Origin: Amycolatopsis taiwanensis DSM 45107 | GTDB lineage: Bacteria; Actinomycetota; Actinomycetes; Mycobacteriales; Pseudonocardiaceae | Assembly (NCBI RefSeq): GCF_000519205.1 | Contig: NZ_JAFB01000013.1 | Span: 186,001 to 250,000 of the forward strand | Reading direction: 5' to 3' | DNA length: 64,000 bases | Part shown: positions 46,135 to 53,979 of the stretch, piece after piece | Layout: the number at the start of each line of letters is the position of its first letter | How positions within the stretch are numbered: position 1 is the stretch's first letter | Position numbers and translations under genes: made by a program | Notes under the pieces: model-generated | Databases searched by the model: none | What the model saw: the letters and a program-made list of their open reading frames with translations, nothing else | Told to the model about the DNA's origin: nothing

Positions 46135-46169
46135 GTTGTCTGTCAGCAGCTTGATACTTGACAGACAAC
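46135..46169. promoter_or_regulatory. Probable GntR operator
   Basis: GTTGTCTGTCA (46135-46145) and TGACAGACAAC (46159-46169) are perfect 11-bp inverted repeats with a 13-base spacer in the divergent region between gntR and the 52-residue ORF. TTGTC/GACAA half-sites are typical of FadR-subfamily operators. Confidence 0.75.
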
Positions 46170-46258
46170 CTACAAGTACGGGACCCTGAGGTTGCCGAGG
46201 TGGAGCCGAGGGGGTACCCGCCTTTCCGGCCATCTCGCTGCTGTGAAGGAGGTGTGCG

Positions 46259-46417
46259 TTGAACTCGCAAAACCTGCTGATCGTCGTCTCCGGTGTGGCT
46301 CTCGCGATCACCATCATCGGATGGCGGAAGGTTCTCGTCTGGGTGCTGTCCGGGTTGGTGACACTGGCCATTCTGGGGCTGGTTCAAGTCGTCATGCTCG
46401 TCACGGCGACTGTTTGA
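46259..46417 (+). CDS. Small two-helix membrane protein (52 aa)
   Basis: TTG at 46259 follows GGAGG (46249-46253) at a normal distance. The product is almost all hydrophobic: LLIVVSGVALAITIIG, a short basic turn WRK, then VLVWVLSGLVTLAILGLVQ, i.e. a helical hairpin across the membrane. No family recognised. It is divergent from gntR with the inverted repeat between, and 140 bases upstream of the HExxH gene. Confidence 0.6.
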   Translation: MNSQNLLIVVSGVALAITIIGWRKVLVWVLSGLVTLAILGLVQVVMLVTATV

Positions 46418-46557
46418 CGAGCCGGCTGCGATCTGTTGTCAGTCAGGTTCAACCTCCCTTTTGGCGACTCCCATCCGCGCGCATTCGGAGACGGTGTGTG
46501 AGGTACGTTTGCGCGGTCCGAAGATTGCCTCTGGCATCCTCAGGGGAGCCGCGCAGG

Positions 46558-47805
46558 ATGAACCACAGACCCGTCTGGCCGGACGCCACGGCCGTCCACG
46601 CGGCGCTCGCTCCCACGGACGCCCTGCTGGCCGAACGTCGTGCCCTGTACCAGATGGGCGCCGAACTTTTCGTTCCCGGCCAGGAAAAACCAGTCGGCGA
46701 GCGGCTGGACAACCCGCTGTTCCGGTTCCGCGTCGGTGAAGCGCTGGCCGGCCGGGCGAGTTTCGACCCGACCGTCGAGGACGATCTCGACGATGTCGTG
46801 ACGGACCTGTGGTCGGGGCCGCTGCGACTGCGGGTGGCGACCGATGCGAAGGCTCGTGATCTGCTCGGCGAGGCACTTCGGATCATCCACGCGCTCAGCG
46901 TTTCCCAGGGGCCACCGCCGCGTCCGCTGACCGAGGCCGACGGCGCGCCCTTCGACGAGGCGCTGCTCATGGTCACGGCCGGGCTGATGACCGCACACCG
47001 GGTGAGCCCGCGCCTGGCCGCCGACCTGCTCCCGCACACCGGCCTGCTGGTCGTGCTCGACCCGGCCACCTCCGGTGGCCTGATCTCCGCCTCTTCGCGG
47101 TTCTTTCCCGGGCTCATCCTGATCGATGCGCCGAAGAACCCGTTCGACGTGGCCGAGGCGTTGATCCACGAGGGCGCACACCAGAAGTTCTTCGATCTCG
47201 CGATCACACATGATTTCCTCGGCGCCGACATCGCCGAGGACCGGCGGTTCAGTCCGTCGTGGTCGGGGGCCGACTGGCCACTCGACCAGGCCATCGCGGC
47301 CTTCCATGCCTACGCTTGTCTAGCGCAGTTCGCCGAGGACGTCGCACGGGTGGGGGAAACCGGGTCACTGGGCCCGAACTCGCTGCTGCCCTCGGCACGT
47401 GAACGCGAGGCCGAGATCGGCGCGTGGCTGCTCGACGTCGAGGAGACGCTCGAAGCAGACGCGCGCTGGTTTCTTCGGACCTTCCTACAGGAAGACACCG
47501 ATCTACCCGAGCCGGAAAGCGCCACCGCGCCCGAAGGCCGCTACGCCCTGGATCCGTTGCTGCGGGTGACGAGAATGGCGAGCACCGGACGGATCCTGCT
47601 GGCCCGGCCCGGTTCCCCGCCGGAACTGCACTGGCTCGCCAGTGGCGCGACCGACGTGGTCGACCGCCTGACGGCCGCGCCGGTTTCGGCCGCGGAACTG
47701 GAACCCGCGCAGGTCGCGGCGCTGGCCGCCCTGGTGGACCGGTCGCTGGCTTATCCGGTGCCGGGCAGCGCCCCGGACGGGCTACAAGCCGACGTCGACG
47801 CCTGA
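46558..47805 (+). CDS. HExxH peptide-modification enzyme (alpha-ketoglutarate-HExxH peptide beta-hydroxylase-like)
   Basis: 415 residues from ATG 46558, with GGGGAG upstream. The metal site HEGAH (204-208) is in AEALIHEGAHQKFFDL, followed by a conserved-type block SPSWSGADWPLDQAIAAFHAYACL whose His250 can be the third ligand. This matches the HEXXH-motif putative peptide-modification family found in RiPP loci, members of which have been shown to be iron/2-oxoglutarate peptide beta-hydroxylases rather than proteases. The N-terminal 160 residues are helical and the C-terminal 150 residues are variable. A 66-residue peptide gene follows. No radical SAM enzyme, peptidase or transporter is adjacent. 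Confidence 0.75.
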   Translation: MNHRPVWPDATAVHAALAPTDALLAERRALYQMGAELFVPGQEKPVGERLDNPLFRFRVGEALAGRASFDPTVEDDLDDVVTDLWSGPLRLRVATDAKARDLLGEALRIIHALSVSQGPPPRPLTEADGAPFDEALLMVTAGLMTAHRVSPRLAADLLPHTGLLVVLDPATSGGLISASSRFFPGLILIDAPKNPFDVAEALIHEGAHQKFFDLAITHDFLGADIAEDRRFSPSWSGADWPLDQAIAAFHAYACLAQFAEDVARVGETGSLGPNSLLPSAREREAEIGAWLLDVEETLEADARWFLRTFLQEDTDLPEPESATAPEGRYALDPLLRVTRMASTGRILLARPGSPPELHWLASGATDVVDRLTAAPVSAAELEPAQVAALAALVDRSLAYPVPGSAPDGLQADVDA

Positions 47806-47901
47806 CGGACGAGTACCGTCCTAATCGGACGCATCCAGGGAGAACGCTATTCCAAAGACACGCTTGGTAAACCAGGTTTCTAATTACAGAGAGGGAATCC
47901 G

Positions 47902-48102
47902 ATGACATCCCAGTGGGACACCCGCCGGGCCGGCGCAAGTCCGTCCGGCGTGCCGATGGTGCCGCAACCGCCGATCGGCATCGGCTCGGCCGAGCGTGAC
48001 CTCGGGTCGCAGCCGCAGGGCCGTCCGGTCGCACGCGTGGACTTCTTCCGCCGCATGCCGACGGGCGGCAGCACCGCCTATGTGAAGCCCACCCAGGACT
48101 GA
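47902..48102 (+). CDS. Candidate precursor peptide (66 aa) of the HExxH locus
   Basis: ATG 47902 follows GAGAGGG at 47889-47895. The peptide is hydrophilic, Gly/Pro/Gln-rich in the centre (PQPPIGIGSAERDLGSQPQG) and ends RRMPTGGSTAYVKPTQD. It is not hydrophobic, has no signal peptide and no recognised family. It lies 96 bases after the HExxH enzyme on the same strand. A C-terminal core with Asp/Asn/Pro/Tyr residues available for hydroxylation is possible; this role is inferred from position only. Confidence 0.6.
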   Translation: MTSQWDTRRAGASPSGVPMVPQPPIGIGSAERDLGSQPQGRPVARVDFFRRMPTGGSTAYVKPTQD

Positions 48103-48110
48103 GAGTCACT

Positions 48111-48258
48111 CAAAGTCCGTGTTCGTGCTTCGGCGAGTGGCAGACGCGCCGCCGAAGGCCTCGCGAACGCGGCTGCGGGCCGCCGGCCTGGTCGGGCCGG
48201 ATGTGCGTTGCCAGGTCACGGTCCGTAGACAGACGCGTTCGTCGATCGCGCGTTTTGA
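48111..48258 (+). repeat. ~145-bp dispersed repeat, copy B
   Basis: CAAAGTCCGTGTTCGTGCTT ... CGATCGCGCGTTTTGA, same orientation as copy A and near-identical to it over the first 75 and last 35 bases; the centre differs. Starts 9 bases after the 66-residue peptide gene, so it may form part of that transcript's 3' end. Confidence 0.85.
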
Positions 48259-48317
48259 AACACAGACTGAATGCACGTCGCGCGCGGCAACTGTCGCCGA
48301 CATGTTGCCGCTGCGCC

Positions 48318-49484
48318 CTATAGCGCACCCGAGGCCATCGCCTCGCAGCTGCGTAGCACCACCGCGGCCGCACGCCGCTGATCCGAGCCCAGCCCCGGAC
48401 TCTCCGCGAACTCCCGCCAGCGCGCGATCGATTCGGACAGATCGACTTCGGCCAGCCGCTCGGCCGGCCCCACGCCATGCCCGCCGACCAGTTGCACGGC
48501 TTCCTGCTGGAAATCCCGCGGCAGTGAGACCCGGCCGGTGCGGATCGCGGCCAGCAGCCGGAGTTCGGTGAAATCGTGTGCGCTCGCCAGCGTCCGTTCC
48601 AGCTCCGCCCCGATCGCGGCCGCGGCCGGCCGCGGCTCCATGCGCAGCACGACTTCCAGGCCGAGCAGCGCCGACCGGGCCTTGAGCACCTCGCGCCGTT
48701 GGGCGAAGTTCCCGTCGATCGACTCCAGGAGTTCCGACAGGCCGCTGCGGGGCAACAATTCGGCGGACAGTTCGGTCAGGCTTCGCGCCTCCTGCCGCAA
48801 CAGCGATATCGCCACCCGGATGCCGAACAGCCCGAACCGTTCCAGCAACGTGGCATGGCCCGGTGAGATCGTGGAGAACCGGTCCGCCGAAAGCAGGTAG
48901 GGCTCCAGTTTCGCGCGCTCGATCCGGGCCAGTTCGGCGAGTGCGTCGTATTCGGGCTGGCTCAGGTTGCGGCCCGCGCGGGCGAGCAGCCCGGCGACCG
49001 CGACGACGTCCTGGCAGAGCCCGCGCAGCTCGGGCTCGCACCGGTACCGGCGCGCCAGCCGCCGGGCCGAGATCAGCGCCTCCAGCCGGCCGCCGCCCAG
49101 TTCGTCGGCGCGGGACAGCACGACGATGGCGTTGACCGCGGCGGCGCGGGCGATCGGATGGTCCTGCAGCGTGTACAGGAAGTCCAGGTCCGCGCCGTGC
49201 GGATGCCGTACCAGGTACAGCACGGCGTCGGCTTCCAGACAGATGTTTTCGATCGTGTCGGGCGCCGGGGGCGGTGCGTCGATCAGCGTGAGTTCACCCG
49301 GGATCTCGCCGATCGCCTGGACCAGCGTGGATTTGCCGGAGCGCGGTGGCCCGACCACCGCCAGCCGGAGCGGCTCGTCGAACCGCTCGAGCTGCCGCCC
49401 CAGCCAGTTCGCCGCCCGTGGGCTGTCCTGGTACGCCCCGAGCGCCTGGGTCAGCAGACCGCGGGCACGAGAAGCCACATTCAC
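48318..49484 (-). CDS. iniC: Dynamin-like GTPase, IniC type
   Basis: 388 residues from GTG 49484, preceded by GGAGGAG; a second start GTG 49532 with an identical ribosome site gives 404 residues. P-loop GPPRSGKS (45-52), G3 region LIDAPPP, G4-like VVLSRADE. The helical rest (residues 190-388) fits the stalk of dynamin-like proteins. It follows the larger GTPase and IniB gene on the same strand, reproducing the iniB-iniA-iniC order (Rv0341-0343), an operon induced by cell-wall inhibitors and linked to isoniazid/ethambutol tolerance. Shorter than M. tuberculosis IniC (about 493). Confidence 0.82.
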   Translation of the reverse strand: MNVASRARGLLTQALGAYQDSPRAANWLGRQLERFDEPLRLAVVGPPRSGKSTLVQAIGEIPGELTLIDAPPPAPDTIENICLEADAVLYLVRHPHGADLDFLYTLQDHPIARAAAVNAIVVLSRADELGGGRLEALISARRLARRYRCEPELRGLCQDVVAVAGLLARAGRNLSQPEYDALAELARIERAKLEPYLLSADRFSTISPGHATLLERFGLFGIRVAISLLRQEARSLTELSAELLPRSGLSELLESIDGNFAQRREVLKARSALLGLEVVLRMEPRPAAAAIGAELERTLASAHDFTELRLLAAIRTGRVSLPRDFQQEAVQLVGGHGVGPAERLAEVDLSESIARWREFAESPGLGSDQRRAAAVVLRSCEAMASGAL

Positions 49485-49548
49485 GCGTGCTCCTCCGCGA
49501 TTTCGCGCGCGACTTGACCGAGGACTGTTCACGCGTGCTCCTCCGCGA
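49480..49548 (-). repeat. 48-bp tandem duplication carrying SD and start codon of iniC
   Basis: TTCACGCGTGCTCCTCCGCGA occurs at 49480 and again at 49528. On the minus strand each copy holds GGAGGAG and a GTG; because 48 is divisible by three both starts are in frame (49532 and 49484). Confidence 0.85.
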
Positions 49549-49575
49549 GTTCGCCACGAGTCGACCGGGTGCTTC

Positions 49576-51357
49576 TCAAGCGATGAGTCCCCGCGGTCGC
49601 ATCGCGACGAGCGTCTGCGCGGCCTGCCGGAGCCGGACCAGCTCCTCCATGCTGCTCCGGATCTCCTGGGCACGCGTCGCGCGACGAGTCGTGTCGTCGT
49701 CGATGAACTGCTTGACCGCCTTCGCCGTCTCGGTGATGTCGGACCGAAGCTCGTCCGTGACCGCGGACAGCCGGTCGCGCAGCGCACGGTGGATCTGGCG
49801 CGCGGTGTCCTTGCTGTGCTTGCCGTAAGTCAGGAAGAAGTCGTCGACATAGCGGTGGGCGGCGTTCTTCGCGACGGCCTGGCGCCGCTTGAGCCGGTTG
49901 CCACGCTCCTCGAGAATGCTCTTCGCGCCGAAGGCGGCGCCCGCGCCGAGCGAGATCGGGTTGATCAGGGGCAAGCCGGCGATCGTGGTCGCGAGGCCGA
50001 ACATGAGCAGACCACTGTAGGACCCGCGCATGCCGACGAACAGCTTCTGCCCGACGCCGAACCGCTCCACCCGGGGCAGCTTCAGGTCACCGACCGCGTC
50101 GGCGGGAACGTCGCGGGGCAGCGAGTCCGGCAGCGCGTCCGCCCGGTGCGGCGCGACCTGGCGCCCGATCTTGCGGGCGATCCACTCGAAACGGTCGAGC
50201 AGCCATTCGGAATTGGTCTCCGCCACCGTGGTCAGGTTCTCGCGCAGCCATTCCGTGAACTCGGGCCAGGACCGCGCCGGGTCCGCGATCTCGAAGTACT
50301 CGTCGACCTCCGCCAGGATCTGGCGGGTGCGGTCACGCAGATCGAACTCGACGTCCGAGATCAGGTCCGACACCTCGTCGGAGAGCATGGTCTGCCAGCG
50401 TGCGGCCTCCCGCTGCAGCCTCTCCAGCCGCCGGCTTTCGGCCTCCCAGCGGGCCACCGCCGGGCGGGTACCGGGCTGCTGGGTCTCGGTGAATTCCTCC
50501 TGCAACGGTTCGAGCAACATCTCCACGACCGTCGTGCTCAGCGCGGCCACCGAGCGCCGCGCATGCAGGTCGGGCTGGCTCAGCAGGTCGTTGTGCAGCC
50601 AGGCGAGCAGCTCGCCGAACCCCGATTCCTTGTTGAGCGCCTTGTCCCCGGTCTTCGCCGCGGCTAGGCGCAGCGTCGCGGAGACCGGGATGACGGTGGC
50701 GAAGCCCTGGCCCAGCTGGGCGCGGTTGCGTTCGGCGACCGACCGCCACCCGGGCACCAGGTCGATCTTGGTGAGGACCAGCACGATCGTCGGGCACAAC
50801 CGGGCGACCTCCCGCAGCAGGCGCAGCTCGCCGGCCGACAGCTCGCTCGTCGCGTCGGTGGCCATCAACACGGCGTCGGCGGAGTCGACCATCTCGACCG
50901 ACCGCGGCGGCGAGTCGACCAGCGCGAGCCCGCCGGCCAGCAGGGCACGCGGAAGGCCGATTTCCGCGCGGACCGCGGTCGGTTCGGTATTGGCCCGCGC
51001 GGTCACCGACTCGATCGGCACGGGTTCGCGCGACGGCCCTTCGATGGCGAGCGGCCCGGCGGTGATCATGCTCGCGGTGGGTGTTTCCGCGTGTTCGATG
51101 ATGGCCGGCACGGCCGTGGTGTGATCGTCTCCGACGGCGCAGACGTTCGCGTTCAGCAACGCGTTGATCAGCTGGCTCTTGCCCTGACCGGTTTCGCCGA
51201 TGACCACCACGCGCAGCTTCGGGTCCAGGAGTCTTTTTCTGCGCGCATGCAGACGTTGGACCAGGTCGTCACGGTCGTGGACGGAGCAGGCCCGGGTGGT
51301 GGAGTCCAGTACGTCGATCCAGGACGGTGCCATCACCCGAAGGAGTGTGCCACGCAT
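49576..51357 (-). CDS. iniA: Dynamin-like GTPase, IniA type
   Basis: 593 residues. P-loop GETGQGKS (54-61), switch Thr in DDHTTAVPA, G3 LVDSPPR, G4 LTKID. A long coiled-coil stalk follows (residues about 270-400) and a short hydrophobic paddle GLLMFGLATTIAGLPLINPISLGAGA, as in IniA, which remodels and fuses membranes. ATG 51357 is the first start; ATG 51333 (residue 9) is also possible. Lies between iniB-like and iniC-like genes. M. tuberculosis IniA is 640 aa. Confidence 0.86.
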   Translation of the reverse strand: MRGTLLRVMAPSWIDVLDSTTRACSVHDRDDLVQRLHARRKRLLDPKLRVVVIGETGQGKSQLINALLNANVCAVGDDHTTAVPAIIEHAETPTASMITAGPLAIEGPSREPVPIESVTARANTEPTAVRAEIGLPRALLAGGLALVDSPPRSVEMVDSADAVLMATDATSELSAGELRLLREVARLCPTIVLVLTKIDLVPGWRSVAERNRAQLGQGFATVIPVSATLRLAAAKTGDKALNKESGFGELLAWLHNDLLSQPDLHARRSVAALSTTVVEMLLEPLQEEFTETQQPGTRPAVARWEAESRRLERLQREAARWQTMLSDEVSDLISDVEFDLRDRTRQILAEVDEYFEIADPARSWPEFTEWLRENLTTVAETNSEWLLDRFEWIARKIGRQVAPHRADALPDSLPRDVPADAVGDLKLPRVERFGVGQKLFVGMRGSYSGLLMFGLATTIAGLPLINPISLGAGAAFGAKSILEERGNRLKRRQAVAKNAAHRYVDDFFLTYGKHSKDTARQIHRALRDRLSAVTDELRSDITETAKAVKQFIDDDTTRRATRAQEIRSSMEELVRLRQAAQTLVAMRPRGLIA

Positions 51358-51410
51358 GGCAAGCGGCCGGTCTCCCGTCGCCCCTCGGGACGGGAAGCCG
51401 GCCGCTTGCC
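51358..51410 (-). promoter_or_regulatory. Strong hairpin between iniB and iniA
   Basis: GGCAAGCGGCCGG (51358-51370) pairs perfectly with CCGGCCGCTTGCC (51398-51410); inside, CCCGTC pairs with GACGGG. The stem ends exactly at the first iniA start codon, without T-run, so it could attenuate read-through, stabilise the iniB message or hide the iniA start. Confidence 0.7.
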
Positions 51411-51417
51411 GAGGAGG

Positions 51418-52689
51418 TCAGTGCCCGAGCGGAAGGTCGTTGATCAGGCCGCCGACGTCCGGCAGTGCCGCCGTGTGGTCCAGCGCAGAGGTCACGTCGC
51501 CCAGCGGGCTGTGCGAAACGATGTCGGTGACCGGCTCCGTGACGTGCTCGATGGTGGGCAGCGGGTTGGCCACCGGCAGGTTCGGCAGCGAGTGCGTCAC
51601 GTCCGTGGCGATGTTCAGCGGCAGGTGCGCCGGCGCCTGGGCGGGAAGGTCGGCCACCGCCGGCAGCGCGTCAGCCGAGGGCACCGCGGGCAGCGCCGGG
51701 ATGGACGGGTGCGCGATCTCGGCCGACGCGACCTCGGAGCCCTGGGCGACGTGCTGGCTCAGCTCCTCGCCACCCGCGGTCACCGCGGCACCGGCCTGAG
51801 CGCCGGCGTTGGTGAGGTAACCGCCGAGGGTGTTGGCGCCGGATTCGATGCCGCCCGCCAGCAGGTCGCCACCGCTGGACACGAAGCTCGCCACGGCGCC
51901 CGCGGCCGGGGCGACCTTGCCGAGAACCTCCGAGTCCAGCGTGCCGGCCAGGTCACCGGCCGAGGCGGGGGTGCCGTCGGTGGACACGGTGTACTGGCCG
52001 AGCACCGAGTCGGTGGACAGGGTGCCGTCGATGCCATCGGGGCCGGCCATGACGGCGCCTCCGAACATGCCCAGCGGGGTGGCCACGGCACCGGCCAGGT
52101 CGACACCGTCGGCGCTGACCGACCCTGCCGCGGCCGCCTGGACATCCTCGCCGTCGTAGGCGATGAAACCGTCTGCCCCGTCGGCCGACCCGGATCCTTC
52201 GACCTCGACGGCGCCCAGGTCCGGGGCGGAGAGGGGCAGGTCGGTCAGGTCCGGGGTGGCCAGCGACCCGAGGTCGGGGGTCGCCAGTGGCAGCGCGCCG
52301 AGGGCGGGGGCCTCCATCGGAAGTCCGCCCAGCTCGGCGGTCTCCATCGGAAGCCCGCCGAGGTCGGGGGTCGCGACCGGCAGCGCGCCGAGGTCCGGGG
52401 TGGCCAGTGGCAGTGCGCCGAGGTCCGGGGTGGCCAGCGGGAGCCCGCCGAGGTCCGGGGTGGCCAGCGGGAGCGAGCCGAGGTCCGGCGTCGCGAGCGG
52501 GAGGGCGCTCAGGTCGGGCGCGTATTCGGCGACCAGCGGGGCGACTTCCTGGATGTCCTGCGGGGTCACGTCGCTCAGGCCGGCGTCCGCCAGCGCGGCG
52601 GCCGGGTCGGCCGCGAAGGCGGACCGGGCGGCCTCGTCGGTCAACAGGTTGAGCACGAAGTCGTGCAGGTTCTGGGCTGGGAGAGACAA
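51418..52689 (-). CDS. iniB: IniB-like protein with decapeptide repeats
   Basis: 423 residues from TTG 52689 (GGAG 6 bases upstream). The N-terminal 55 residues (NLHDFVLNLLTDEAARSAF, DAGLSDVTPQDIQEVAPLV) are the IniB N-terminal domain. Residues 58-160 are nine or ten tandem copies of LPLATPDLG(G/A/S), encoded at 52210-52518. The remainder is Gly/Ala/Ser/Val-rich with further Leu-Pro motifs and no membrane helix. Its function is unknown; in mycobacteria it is the first gene of the cell-wall-stress operon iniBAC. Divergent from the Hsp70-like and LuxR genes, which probably regulate it. Confidence 0.83.
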   Translation of the reverse strand: MSLPAQNLHDFVLNLLTDEAARSAFAADPAAALADAGLSDVTPQDIQEVAPLVAEYAPDLSALPLATPDLGSLPLATPDLGGLPLATPDLGALPLATPDLGALPVATPDLGGLPMETAELGGLPMEAPALGALPLATPDLGSLATPDLTDLPLSAPDLGAVEVEGSGSADGADGFIAYDGEDVQAAAAGSVSADGVDLAGAVATPLGMFGGAVMAGPDGIDGTLSTDSVLGQYTVSTDGTPASAGDLAGTLDSEVLGKVAPAAGAVASFVSSGGDLLAGGIESGANTLGGYLTNAGAQAGAAVTAGGEELSQHVAQGSEVASAEIAHPSIPALPAVPSADALPAVADLPAQAPAHLPLNIATDVTHSLPNLPVANPLPTIEHVTEPVTDIVSHSPLGDVTSALDHTAALPDVGGLINDLPLGH

Positions 52690-52857
52690 CGAATGCTCCG
52701 CGAGGTCGGTTGAGTGGGTCGCGTCACAATCTAGGGAACTCGGACGGTACGGACATCGGGGATCGCGCCGGGTTGGTCATCACGAGTAGCCGGGATCGGC
52801 GTTAGGGGATTAGGGGATGTGACCGCGGTTCAGTGACGCTGGTACGAATGAAGCCCT

Positions 52858-53979
52858 ATGCGTTACGTGCTCGGCATTGACATCGGGAGCACCCGGATCG
52901 CGGCCGCGATTTGCCGCCGGGCCGGGCAATCCTGGGCCGAGCCGCAAGTCGTGCGGGTCTTCGAGTCCGTCCTGTATGTGGCGCCCGACGAGACCGTGCA
53001 GGTCGGTTTGGACAATTTGGTCGCCGGTGTCGAAAGCTCGCGGATGGCGCGGCGCTTCCTGCGCCGGATCGGGGACGAGGTGCCCATCCAGCTGGGTAAC
53101 CAGCTGTACAGTCCCCAGGCGCTCACGGCCGCCGCGGCCGGCTGGGTGACCGACCTGGTCACCGAGGTGGAGGGCGTGCCACCCGAGCGGGTGGCGCTGA
53201 CCCATCCGCCGGGCTGGGGCGCCTACCGCCGTGGTCTGCTCCGCGACGCGTTGACCGACGCCGGCCTGCCCGGGACGTTGCTGCTGCCCGGCCCGATCGC
53301 GGCCGCCGAGAGCCACCTGGTCCGCGAACGCGTCGAGGTGGGGACCACGATGGTGGTGTGCCGGCTGGGTGGCGAGCACGTGGACCTCGCGGTCCTGCGG
53401 CGTAACCCGGGCACCTTCGAGGTGATCGGGCACGGTGAGTCGCCCTGCCCGCAGGCCGGGGCCGCGATCGACGATCTGCTCGCCGAGCACGTCGGTGCGG
53501 AAGACCGAGGCTCCTGCCTCAGGGCGAAGGAGATGCTGTCCATGGCACCCGAGGTCACGATTCCGGTGCCCGGTGATCTGGTGCGCGTTACCCGGCCGGA
53601 GTTCGAACGGCTGATCCGGCCGCTGCTGTCCGCTTGCCTGGCCCCGCTCAGCCGCTACGCTTCGGTCTCCACCGTCCTGCTGGCCGGTGGCACCGCCCGG
53701 ATTCCGCTGGTTGCCGCGCTCGCGGCGGAGACGCTGGAGGCCCGTGTGATGGTCGATCCCGACCCCGGGACGGCCGTCTGCCGTGGTGCGGCGCTGGTGG
53801 CCCGGCCGCCGGTCGAGGCGTTGCCGGGATCCACGGCGCTGGTGCCGCGCGTGCCGAGCCTGCCCGACCACGATGTGGACGACGGGTTCGACGCCGAACC
53901 CGTCCCGCCCCGCCCGCCCGTCGTGGTGACTCCGCTGGAACCGCCGAAACGCCGGTTCGTCAAGGGAGGCCGGTCGTGA
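52858..53979 (+). CDS. Hsp70-like ATPase domain protein
   Basis: 373 residues. Actin/Hsp70-fold nucleotide site: phosphate-1 GIDIGSTRIAAAI (6-18), phosphate-2 VVCRLGGEHVDLAVL and adenosine motif LLAGGTARIPLV. The substrate-binding domain of DnaK is absent; instead a Pro-rich tail of about 60 residues ends the protein. It overlaps the LuxR gene by GTGA, so the two are made together, and is divergent from iniB. Probably an ATP-dependent partner in sensing envelope stress for the activator; the position resembles Rv0340 next to Rv0339c. Confidence 0.85.
   Translation: MRYVLGIDIGSTRIAAAICRRAGQSWAEPQVVRVFESVLYVAPDETVQVGLDNLVAGVESSRMARRFLRRIGDEVPIQLGNQLYSPQALTAAAAGWVTDLVTEVEGVPPERVALTHPPGWGAYRRGLLRDALTDAGLPGTLLLPGPIAAAESHLVRERVEVGTTMVVCRLGGEHVDLAVLRRNPGTFEVIGHGESPCPQAGAAIDDLLAEHVGAEDRGSCLRAKEMLSMAPEVTIPVPGDLVRVTRPEFERLIRPLLSACLAPLSRYASVSTVLLAGGTARIPLVAALAAETLEARVMVDPDPGTAVCRGAALVARPPVEALPGSTALVPRVPSLPDHDVDDGFDAEPVPPRPPVVVTPLEPPKRRFVKGGRS

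Noticed and set aside
46558-47805. Interpretation of the HEGAH protein as an ordinary zinc protease
   Set aside because: The surrounding sequence lacks the conserved features of known zinc peptidase families (compare HEYGH and ELQAD in the 33.4-kb gene) and matches the peptide-modification HExxH pattern better.
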